From Caldilineaceae bacterium (GTDB lineage Bacteria > Chloroflexota > Anaerolineae > Caldilineales > Caldilineaceae): a stretch of DNA of 6,039 nt. The position numbers and the translations under genes are program-made. The notes below the pieces were generated by a model. The model saw nothing but the letters and a program-made list of their open reading frames with translations, did not search any database and had not been told where the DNA came from. Numbering within the stretch: position 1 is the first letter of the stretch; the number at the start of each line of letters is the position of its first letter. Positions 1-5,321 of this stretch are shown in pieces. The stretch lies in contig JAPKMV010000234.1 of assembly GCA_026645635.1 (NCBI GenBank), positions 1 through 6,039 of the forward strand, given 5' to 3'.

Positions 1-574
1 CGTAGATTCCCGGAACCAGGTTCGGAAAGACCCGGCTGCCCGTACCGTTCACCGTCGTGATGCTGAAGCTGTTCGGGCTGAGCGTGCTGCTTGTGAAGGC
101 GAAGCTCGTATCCACACCCTGCGCGATCTTGCTGATCGTCAGGCTCCCCAGTTTGGTGTTGGTGAAGGTGCAGGTGACGTTTTCACCTGGGGCCAGGTCG
201 ATGCTGGCCGGGTTGCTGCCGTCGGAGCAGGTCGCGCCCGTCAGGTCCCAGCCGGTCTGCGCCACTTCGCTCAGGCCGTAGACGCCGGCCGCCAGGTCTG
301 CGAAGACTCGCTGGGCTGTGCCGCCCGCCGTGATCAGGGTGAAGCCGCCCAGATCGCCCGTGAAGGCGAACCCACCGTCACCGCCCGTGGCCTGCTTCAC
401 CACGGTGATGCTGCTCAGTTGCGTATTCGCGCTGGTGATAGACTTCAGGGTCAGATTGCCGCCATTGCCGACTATAGCGAGCATGAAGGCAGGCGCCAGG
501 ATCGCCAGGGGGATCAGCCAGCTTAAGGCTGCGCCAGGCCCGCGAGGTCGGTTTGTTTGGGGTTCGGTTTGCAT
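1..574 (-). CDS. Secreted/surface protein with tandem prealbumin-like repeats (5' part, runs off the window)
   Basis: Minus-strand frame open from an ATG at 574 to the window edge, giving 191 codons without a stop; the rest lies outside. The start has a strong Shine-Dalgarno (AAGGAG, 6 nt before ATG). Residues 1-36 look like an export signal: an Arg-containing start, then the hydrophobic stretch LSWLIPLAILAPAFMLAIV. From about residue 55 there are tandem beta-rich repeats. Repeat 1 (about 55-142) runs from ITVVKQATGGDGGFAF through VFADLAAGVYGLSE and TGWDLT to VTCTFTNTKLGS. Repeat 2 begins LTISKIAQGVDTSFAF and reaches VFPNLVPGIY at the edge. Cys116 and Cys135 of repeat 1 could form a disulfide. 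This pattern matches SpaA/Cna-B-like (prealbumin-like) domains common in large adhesive surface proteins. The exact role and anchoring are unknown because the C-terminus is missing. It probably has its own promoter, being 352 nt beyond phoU. Confidence 0.82.
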   Translation of the reverse strand, partial: MQTEPQTNRPRGPGAALSWLIPLAILAPAFMLAIVGNGGNLTLKSITSANTQLSSITVVKQATGGDGGFAFTGDLGGFTLITAGGTAQRVFADLAAGVYGLSEVAQTGWDLTGATCSDGSNPASIDLAPGENVTCTFTNTKLGSLTISKIAQGVDTSFAFTSSTLSPNSFSITTVNGTGSRVFPNLVPGIY

Positions 575-647
575 GGTGTGCTCCTTGACTGTCATGCTCA
601 AAAATCGATTCTGCTTCTCCAATCCCTTCGCCAAAAAGGGAAGAAAC

Positions 648-710
648 GAGCGGTTGCGTAAGATAGAGAACTCACTAACCAAAGTGAAGTTTCTATCGGA
701 CAAACCGCTC
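648..710. repeat. Imperfect 63-nt inverted repeat (stem-loop) beside the transposase remnant
   Basis: Outer arms GAGCGGTT (648-655) and AACCGCTC (703-710) are perfectly complementary. After a small internal loop, GATAGA (662-667) pairs with TCTATC (692-697). A further CTCAC-type stem (672-675 with 684-687) closes an 8-nt loop. No T-run follows on either strand, so it is not an obvious intrinsic terminator. It ends about 31 nt before the transposase remnant start and lies about 75 nt upstream of the secreted-protein gene. It could be an insertion-sequence end structure or a leader/regulatory hairpin of the minus-strand gene; the sequence does not decide. Confidence 0.5.
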
Positions 711-741
711 ATGATCCAGATTATCGCACTTCCTTTTCTGC

Positions 742-885
742 ATGAACCAATGTCTGGATCAGACGACAGTGCGTCAGAGGGAACGAATCATCGGCGCAGT
801 GTTGACGATGAAGGGTCATGTCACCATGTCGGGCATCTCGCGCTGGGCGGAGAAAGGGGGCAGCCACCGGACGGTGCAGCGCTAG
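742..885 (+). pseudogene. Transposase N-terminal remnant (DDE-type insertion sequence)
   Basis: A plus-strand frame from ATG 742 gives 47 codons and ends at TAG 883-885. It includes VLTMKGHVTMSGISRWAEKG followed by GSHRTVQR. This resembles, from memory, the N-terminus of a group of IS4/IS701-like DDE transposases, in which the RTVQR motif continues directly as FF...PW. Here the frame stops exactly at that motif, and nothing recognisable follows in any frame before phoU ends at 927. The catalytic core is absent, so this is a dead fragment, not an active element. It has no plausible ribosome-binding site and is the only likely plus-strand coding trace in the window. The family assignment is tentative. 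Confidence 0.55.
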
Positions 886-926
886 TCCTGTTTCTTTGAC
901 CCGCGCGCCCGGAAGATGCATCACAC

Positions 927-1628
927 CTACGAGGCAAGCGGAACAGGACGGGCGCTTGTCAGCGGTTCGTTCAGGTCCACATGCGCGCCGGTGACCAGAT
1001 AGATGATGCGCTCGGCGACGTTGGTGGCCAGGTCGCCGAAGCGTTCCAGTTCGCGCGCCACGCGCAGCGTGTCGTAGATCGGCTCGGCGCGCTCGGCGGT
1101 GGCGGCGACGGCCATTTGCTGCAGGATTTTGGTGAAGACCTTGCCGTAGAGCGCATCCACTGCGTGGTCGCGGCCGGCGACATCGCGAGCCAGGTCGGCG
1201 TCGCTGGTGGCATAGGCGCGCAGCGCGTCGTCGAGCATCTGCTGCACCATTGCCCCCATCTGCCGCAGCTCGCCCGGCATCTCCTGCCCTGGGTTCTTGC
1301 GCAGCACCGGCACGACCTTGGCGATGCCTTTGGCCTGGTCGCCCATGCGTTCCAGGTCGACGATCACATTCATGGCGGCGATGATGGTGCGCAGGTCGCG
1401 CGCGGCCGGCTGCTGCGTGGCGATCAAGGTGAAGCACGCCTCTTCCACCTGGAAGCGCATCTCGTTGACAACCTGGTCGGCGGCGAAGACCTGCTGCGCC
1501 TTGGCCGTGTCCAGGTGCGCCAACGCTTCGAGAGCCAGGGTCAGTTCGGCCTGCACCCGGCTGCCCATCAGTAGAATCTGGTCGCGCAGATCGGCCAGTT
1601 GTTGGTCAAAGTGGCTGCGAATCGTCAT
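927..1628 (-). CDS. phoU: PhoU, phosphate signalling/uptake regulator
   Basis: PhoU is a cytoplasmic all-helical protein that links the Pst transporter to the PhoR-type sensor kinase and limits phosphate uptake when phosphate is plentiful. The product is 233 aa, normal for the family. It has the two expected three-helix PhoU repeats, each ending in the metal-binding acidic motif: DLERMGDQAKGIA at about 91-103 and ELERFGDLATNVAERI at about 193-208. The N-terminus, HFDQQLADLRDQILLMG, is also typical. The ATG at 1628 is chosen because GAGG/AAGGA lies just upstream and the family starts there. The in-frame ATG at 1685 would begin inside the 1682-1742 palindrome and add 19 non-family residues. It is the last gene of the pst cluster, 120 nt after arsC, and may have a separate promoter or be reached by read-through. 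Confidence 0.95.
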   Translation of the reverse strand: MTIRSHFDQQLADLRDQILLMGSRVQAELTLALEALAHLDTAKAQQVFAADQVVNEMRFQVEEACFTLIATQQPAARDLRTIIAAMNVIVDLERMGDQAKGIAKVVPVLRKNPGQEMPGELRQMGAMVQQMLDDALRAYATSDADLARDVAGRDHAVDALYGKVFTKILQQMAVAATAERAEPIYDTLRVARELERFGDLATNVAERIIYLVTGAHVDLNEPLTSARPVPLAS

Positions 1629-1681
1629 GAAACCTCGTTCCTTGCTGACTTCGATTTGGATTGGCCGGGAGTGATTGCATG

Positions 1682-1742
1682 TCACGCAAAGACGCGAAGG
1701 CGCAAAGGCTTTTTTTCTTTGCGTCGTTGCGGCTTTGTGTGA
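1682..1742. repeat. Intergenic palindrome of tandem ACGCAAAG-like units between arsC and phoU
   Basis: Arms 1682-1707 and 1717-1742 (26 nt each) are complementary at 21 positions, with three of the five exceptions being possible G-U pairs. They flank a 9-nt T-rich spacer (GCTTTTTTT). Each arm is built of three degenerate 8-9 nt units of the type CACGCAAAG / ACGCGAAG / GCGCAAAG. The minus-strand transcript has no U-run after the stem, so a standard intrinsic terminator is unlikely. It fills most of the arsC-phoU spacer. Palindromes of this type look like dispersed intergenic repeats, but copy number cannot be seen here. Confidence 0.7.
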
Positions 1743-1748
1743 GATTTC

Positions 1749-2210
1749 CTATCGCCGCTGAGGACGTGCCAGGGCGACGTTTGTCGCAGCCTCCCAGCCG
1801 TCGAGATACTCGACCAGCCGCCGCCGGATGTCGTCGCGCACATGGCGGAAGACGGCGAGCTGCTCTGCTTCCGTGCCTTTGGCGCGCGCCGGGTCCGGGA
1901 AAGGGATGTGGACGCGGCGGCCTGTGCCCAGCCAGAGCGGGCAGTCCTCTGCGGCGGCGTCGCAGACGGTGATCACCAGGTCGAAGATGCGCCCGGCGAA
2001 CTCGTCGACCGATTTGGAGCGGGCATGGGGCAGCGCGATGCCGAGTTCGCGCAGCACATGCAGCGCCATCGGGTGGACATAGCCCGCTGGCCGCGTGCCG
2101 GCGGATTCCGCGCGCCAGCGGTCGCCCCGGTCATGGTTGATGAGATATTCGGCCATCTGGCTGCGGCAGGAATTCCCGGTGCAAAGAATCAGGACTCTAT
2201 GTTGTGTCAC
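1749..2210 (-). CDS. arsC: Arsenate reductase, thioredoxin-coupled (LMW phosphatase fold)
   Basis: The protein is predicted to reduce arsenate to arsenite in the cytoplasm, using a cascade of cysteines re-reduced by thioredoxin. At 153 aa it is close to the roughly 130-140 aa of the family. The phosphatase P-loop CTGNSCRS sits at 10-17 (Cys10, Arg16). The second and third redox cysteines are Cys83 and Cys90 in TVCDAAAEDCP, with the same C-x6-C spacing as Cys82/Cys89 of Staphylococcus aureus ArsC. The general-acid Asp is Asp106 in FPDPA. The full triad favours arsenate reductase over a plain low-molecular-weight tyrosine phosphatase. The start is GTG at 2210, with GGAG 5 nt upstream; the family N-terminus (HRVLILCTGNS) leaves little room for another start. 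It lies between pstB and phoU, an apt place because arsenate enters through phosphate transporters. Activity is inferred. Confidence 0.88.
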   Translation of the reverse strand: MTQHRVLILCTGNSCRSQMAEYLINHDRGDRWRAESAGTRPAGYVHPMALHVLRELGIALPHARSKSVDEFAGRIFDLVITVCDAAAEDCPLWLGTGRRVHIPFPDPARAKGTEAEQLAVFRHVRDDIRRRLVEYLDGWEAATNVALARPQRR

Positions 2211-2221
2211 GGTCGCTCCAA

Positions 2222-2259
2222 GTTCATCTGTTCAAAAACTACCGGTCACTGTTCATCTG
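2222..2259. promoter_or_regulatory. GTTCATCTG direct repeats upstream of arsC (possible Pho-box-like operator)
   Basis: The 9-mer GTTCATCTG occurs at 2222-2230 and again at 2251-2259. Additional GTTCA and GGTCA cores lie at 2230 and 2244. The units fit the actinobacterial PhoP direct-repeat consensus G(G/T)TCAYYYR, but the spacing here (29 nt between full copies, 22 nt between the cores at 2222 and 2244) only partly respects the 11-nt periodicity of true Pho boxes. They lie 12-49 nt upstream of the arsC start. This is a weak, suggestive call; no -35/-10 pair was assigned. Confidence 0.2.
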
Positions 2260-2274
2260 GCGATACAACCCAGC

Positions 2275-2346
2275 CACGAATTGCACGAATTTTGACGAAT
2301 GGCCACGAATCTTCGTTCTAATTCGTCATAATTCGTGTAATTCGTG
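2275..2346. repeat. Intergenic palindrome of tandem ACGAATT units between pstB and arsC
   Basis: Arms 2275-2300 and 2321-2346 (26 nt each) are complementary at 24 of 26 positions around a 20-nt centre. The centre contains a further small hairpin, ACGAA/TTCGT (2305-2316). Each arm consists of three short units, CACGAATT, GCACGAATT and TTGACGAAT. The element begins 22 nt past the pstB stop. The transcript could fold into a long AU-rich hairpin that might stabilise or attenuate the pst mRNA, but there is no following U-run on the minus strand. Its build parallels the palindrome at 1682-1742. Confidence 0.75.
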
Positions 2347-2368
2347 ACCCCAAAACACTGTGGTTCAA

Positions 2369-3187
2369 TTACCCAAAGCGCCCAGTGATGTAATCTTCCG
2401 TGCGCCGATCCTGCGGCGCCGTAAAGAGTTGATTGGTGGGGCCGTACTCCACCAGATAGCCCGTGCGGGTGTCATCCACCATGAAGAAGGCGGTGTAGTC
2501 GGCCACGCGGGCGGCCTGCTGCATGTTGTGCGTGACGATGATGATCGTATACTGCGCGGTCAGCTCCCGCATCAAGTCCTCGATGCGCAGCGTGGCGATG
2601 GGATCGAGCGCGGAACACGGCTCATCCATCAGGATGATGTCGGGCTTGACCGCGATGGCGCGGGCAATGCAGAGGCGCTGCTGCTGGCCGCCGGAAAGGG
2701 AGTAGCCGCTCTGCTTGAGTTTGTCCTTCACCTCGTCCCAGAGGGCGGCGCCGCGCAGCGACTCCTCGACCAGTTGATCCATGTTGCCCTTGTAGCCGTT
2801 GATGCGCGCGCCCCAGGCGATGTTCTCGTAGATCGACTTGGGGAAGGGGTTCGGCTTCTGAAAGACCATGCCGATGCGGCGGCGCACTTCCACTGCATCG
2901 ACGCTGCGGTCGTAGATGTTCTGGCCGTGGAACAGGATTTCGCCCTCGGTGCGCGCCGTGGGCACCAGGTCGTTCATGCGGTTGAAGGCGCGCAGCACCG
3001 TGCTCTTGCCGCAGCCCGACGGCCCGATCAGCGCCGTGATCTTGCGCCGCTCGACATTGAGGTTGATATCGCGCACGGCCATGAAATCGCCGTAGAAGAC
3101 CCGCAGGTCTTTGGCTTCGATGGCATTGGTGGGCGCCTGTCCAGGGACGGCGCTGGCCGCCGGGCGCGTTGCAACAGAAATCGACAT
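2369..3187 (-). CDS. pstB: PstB, phosphate ABC transporter ATPase
   Basis: PstB is the cytoplasmic ATPase that binds the PstC/PstA permease as a dimer and drives phosphate import. The 272-aa product has every ABC motif in order. They are the A-loop aromatic in VFYGD (30-34), Walker [10 protein letters not shown] (55-63), the Q-loop FQKPNPFP (109-116) with the PstB-specific KPNPFP, signature LSGGQQQRL (164-172), Walker B IILMDEP (184-190), D-loop SALDP (192-196) and the switch His220 in VTHNM. The tail EDYITGRFG is also PstB-like. The ATG at 3187 is chosen because GGAG lies 9 nt upstream and the ATG shares one base with the pstA stop (TAATG), implying translational coupling. The in-frame ATG at 3319 would overlap pstA by over 130 nt. 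The first 20 or so residues form a variable N-terminal tail. It is followed after 22 nt by the 2275-2346 palindrome. Confidence 0.97.
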   Translation of the reverse strand: MSISVATRPAASAVPGQAPTNAIEAKDLRVFYGDFMAVRDINLNVERRKITALIGPSGCGKSTVLRAFNRMNDLVPTARTEGEILFHGQNIYDRSVDAVEVRRRIGMVFQKPNPFPKSIYENIAWGARINGYKGNMDQLVEESLRGAALWDEVKDKLKQSGYSLSGGQQQRLCIARAIAVKPDIILMDEPCSALDPIATLRIEDLMRELTAQYTIIIVTHNMQQAARVADYTAFFMVDDTRTGYLVEYGPTNQLFTAPQDRRTEDYITGRFG

Positions 3188-5319
3188 TAGATGATTCTCC
3201 GCGAATAACGATTGCGCAGCCAGATGGCAAAGGCATTGAGCAGCAGCAGCAGCACGAGCAGCACGAGGATGGCGGCCGCTGCCAGATGTTGAAACTCCTG
3301 CTGGGGCCGCGAGGTCCATTGATAGATTTGCGCCGGCAGGGTGGTGAATTTCGAGAACGGCCCTTCGGGATCGACCACGACGAAAGTGGAGACGCCGACG
3401 ACGATCAGCGGCGCGGTCTCGCCAAAAGCGCGGGAGACCGACAGGATCACACCGGTGAGGATGCCCGGCAGCGCGCTCGGCAGCACATGATGCCAGACCG
3501 TCTGCCAGCGGGTGGCGCCCAGGCCATAGCTGCCCTCGCGCATGGCGCGCGGCACGGCGCGAATTGCCTCGCGCGCGTTGATGATCACCAACGGCAGGAT
3601 CAGCAGCCCCAACGTCAGCCCCGCCGAAACGATCGTGCGCCCGTTGGCCGTGGAGGGGTCACCATAGCCGAAGGCCAGCCCGCTGGTCAGCGGCCCCAGA
3701 AAACGCACGAAGACGGCCAGCCCCAGCATACCGTAGATGATCGACGGCACGCCGGCCAGGTTGTTGATGTTGGTTTCCACGAGGCGGTCGAAGAAGCTGC
3801 GCCCTGTGTTGTACTCCTCCAGATAGATTGCGGCGGCCGTGCCCAGCGGCACCGCCAGCAGGAACGCGATCAGCGTCACCCAGAGCGAGCCGATGATCGC
3901 GGTGCGGATGCCCGACTGCAGCGCGTTCGACGACTGCGGCGAGGTGATGAACTGCCAGTTGACCCAACTCTTGAACTGCAGCTCGGCGTTGGGGATTGTG
4001 GCGACCGTTGCCTCAATCTCCTGGCGGTCGAAGATCGACTCGAAGAGCGACCAGCTCTCCACCACCTGGGGCTTGAGCACCTCGCTCTCCACGAGCTGGT
4101 AGAGTTCGTCATCGGCCAGGGTGGCGATGGGTTTGGCCGCTTCCAAGGCACGCAAGCGCCCGGCGCTGACATTGGCCGTCAGCAGATCGCGCAGCACAGT
4201 GGCAGGCTGTGCGGCCAGTTCCGTGCCAAAGACCTCGGCCACGAAGAAGTCGAGCGTGCCGCTGTCCACACCGGGGATGAAGCGAAAGATCGGCTCCGCC
4301 GGCCAGGCCGGGTCCACCTGGTCCCACGTCTCTGCCTGGGTGAAGATCTGCCGCACCTGCGCCAGCGTCAATCCCGTTACAAATTCGTTCTGGCTGCTCA
4401 CGACCACGGGAATGCCGTCGTTGGCCACCTGGAAGCTGACAGGGATGCGTCCCTGCTCTTGACAGGCAGAGATGTCCAGGTTGTTCATGGCGCGGCTGGC
4501 GTTCGCCAGGTCGGCGATGCCTTCGACACAAAACTGGCGGAAGCCGGCGTCGGTGCCTACCACTTCCACGGTTACGCGCCCGTTCAGCCGCGCCGCTGCC
4601 TGCATGGCCGCGGCCACCGCCTCGGTCAACGGCGCCACGGTGGAACTGCCGGTAACGCGCACGTCGCCGCTAGCCGGAAAGAGCGTGCCGGCCGTGCCTG
4701 TGGTCAGGCCAGTCAGCTCACCCCAGTTGGTGAGTTGGGCGGCCAGTTCTTCAGCAGAGAGCGGGAAGTAGCCGATGGCGTCGCCCGTCTGGTTGGCAGT
4801 CTGCAGATAGTCGTGGACGAACGCCGCCACCTGTGGCCGCAGACGCAAGATGTCCTGCGTCGTGTAGAGAAAGAGCGGCCGTGCCAATGGGTATGCGTCC
4901 GCCGCAACCGTCTCCGGGCCAAGCGCCACACCGTCGATGGGCAGGGCGCGCAGCGTCTCGCGGTTCTGCTCCAGGTAGGCGTTGCCGAAAAAGCCTACTG
5001 CGGCCGGCCGCGCGCCGACGCCCTTTGCCAGGATCGCGTCATCCTCGCTGGCGAGCGTCTTGGGCTGAGTGGTCATCTTCTGCTTGTAGTAGTCGAGCAC
5101 CAGCGTCTCCGGGTTGACGCGGTTCTGCAGTGCGATGTAGCCGAAGGCATCGTCGACGACATCCACGACCAACACGACGAGGACGAGCACGCCGATGATC
5201 GTCGCAAGCAAAAACAACCCTTTCCAGACCGCGCCGGTGCGTTTGCGCCGCTGCAAAAAGCGGCGATAGGCTGCGCCTTCGGGATAGGTTGCCAGATTCT
5301 GTCCTGTGTCCGCTGCCAT
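3187..5319 (-). CDS. pstA: PstA permease with an inserted, circularly permuted PstS-like binding domain
   Basis: PstA is one of the two membrane subunits of the phosphate importer. Usual PstA is about 280-300 aa; this product is 710 aa. In order it has a cytoplasmic N-terminus, TM1 (about 30-54), a PstS-like insert (about 79-373), a periplasmic loop with [15 protein letters not shown] (379-393) and [15 protein letters not shown] (423-437), then the PstA core. The core contains TM2 (476-500, ending AAIYLEEY), TM3 ([17 protein letters not shown]), TM4 (562-586), the EAA loop [20 protein letters not shown] (583-602), TM5 with SRAFGET (about 629-635, the Arg/Glu pair conserved in Pst permeases) and TM6 (679-704). 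The start is ATG 5319: AGGAG lies 8 nt upstream within the end of pstC, and the gap to pstC is 2 nt. An in-frame ATG at 5355 has no ribosome site and would overlap pstC. The single uninterrupted frame and the conserved motifs on both sides argue against an assembly error. Confidence 0.93.
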   Translation of the reverse strand: MAADTGQNLATYPEGAAYRRFLQRRKRTGAVWKGLFLLATIIGVLVLVVLVVDVVDDAFGYIALQNRVNPETLVLDYYKQKMTTQPKTLASEDDAILAKGVGARPAAVGFFGNAYLEQNRETLRALPIDGVALGPETVAADAYPLARPLFLYTTQDILRLRPQVAAFVHDYLQTANQTGDAIGYFPLSAEELAAQLTNWGELTGLTTGTAGTLFPASGDVRVTGSSTVAPLTEAVAAAMQAAARLNGRVTVEVVGTDAGFRQFCVEGIADLANASRAMNNLDISACQEQGRIPVSFQVANDGIPVVVSSQNEFVTGLTLAQVRQIFTQAETWDQVDPAWPAEPIFRFIPGVDSGTLDFFVAEVFGTELAAQPATVLRDLLTANVSAGRLRALEAAKPIATLADDELYQLVESEVLKPQVVESWSLFESIFDRQEIEATVATIPNAELQFKSWVNWQFITSPQSSNALQSGIRTAIIGSLWVTLIAFLLAVPLGTAAAIYLEEYNTGRSFFDRLVETNINNLAGVPSIIYGMLGLAVFVRFLGPLTSGLAFGYGDPSTANGRTIVSAGLTLGLLILPLVIINAREAIRAVPRAMREGSYGLGATRWQTVWHHVLPSALPGILTGVILSVSRAFGETAPLIVVGVSTFVVVDPEGPFSKFTTLPAQIYQWTSRPQQEFQHLAAAAILVLLVLLLLLNAFAIWLRNRYSRRII
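4222..4668 (-). other. Segment of pstA matching the N-terminal half of PstS/SphX, with the phosphate-binding motifs
   Basis: Residues 218-366 carry the N-terminal half of Pst[15 protein letters not shown] (222-235), [14 protein letters not shown] (251-264), DLANASRAM (270-278), [20 protein letters not shown] (292-311), [10 protein letters not shown] (317-326), [10 protein letters not shown] (331-340) and [11 protein letters not shown] (349-359). In PstS proteins the GSST, ASR and SGT motifs supply backbone and side-chain hydrogen bonds to phosphate, and all three are retained, so ligand binding is plausible. In ordinary PstS the SGT helix leads straight into the SEDD segment, which here sits upstream instead. 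Confidence 0.85.
4756..5049 (-). other. Segment of pstA matching the C-terminal half of PstS/SphX
   Basis: Residues 91-188 of the fusion protein follow the order of motifs in the C-terminal half of SphX-type Pst[12 protein letters not shown] (91-101), [12 protein letters not shown] (108-119), [12 protein letters not shown] (127-138), [10 protein letters not shown] (143-152), a helix [12 protein letters not shown] (162-173), then [11 protein letters not shown] (182-192). In ordinary PstS the last of these is close to the protein's C-terminus. Here it is followed by a linker of about 25 residues, [20 protein letters not shown], and then by the N-terminal half. The assignment is by motif recall, not by an alignment search. 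Confidence 0.82.
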
Positions 5320-5321
5320 GA

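Larger units (their letters stand above)
575..926. other. Intergenic stretch between phoU and the secreted-protein gene
   Basis: These 352 nt hold no intact gene. They contain the 648-710 hairpin, the transposase remnant at 742-885 and a short 5-bp hairpin, CCCTT/AAGGG (624-640). The minus-strand leader of the secreted-protein gene must lie in 575 to about 740, but no convincing -35/-10 pair was seen. No T-tract terminator was seen directly after the phoU stop. Confidence 0.6.

Noticed and set aside
318..899. A 193-codon plus-strand frame across the secreted-protein start and the gap
   Set aside because: Its first part is antisense to the repeat protein and the rest reads the transposase remnant out of frame; there is no coherent domain.
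721..1437. A 238-codon minus-strand frame overlapping phoU in another frame
   Set aside because: It is an Arg/Ala-rich out-of-frame shadow; the phoU frame has both conserved PhoU repeats.
981..1574. A 197-codon plus-strand frame opposite phoU
   Set aside because: It covers the phoU coding region in antisense, with no family resemblance and repetitive His/Gly/Asp content.
1682..1742. The arsC-phoU palindrome as an intrinsic terminator
   Set aside because: The T-run is in the loop on the plus strand; the minus-strand transcript has no U-run after the stem, and no plus-strand gene ends there.
2275..2346. CRISPR array
   Set aside because: Repeat units are only 8-9 nt, adjacent to each other and arranged as one palindrome; there are no spacers of regular length.
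2360..3190. A 276-codon plus-strand frame opposite pstB
   Set aside because: It is antisense to a fully conserved ABC ATPase, and its composition is that of a GC-skew shadow.
4222..5049. Separate pstS gene overlapping pstA
   Set aside because: There is no stop or independent start between the PstA and PstS-like segments in the minus-strand frame, and PstA membrane segments flank the insert on both sides in one continuous reading frame.
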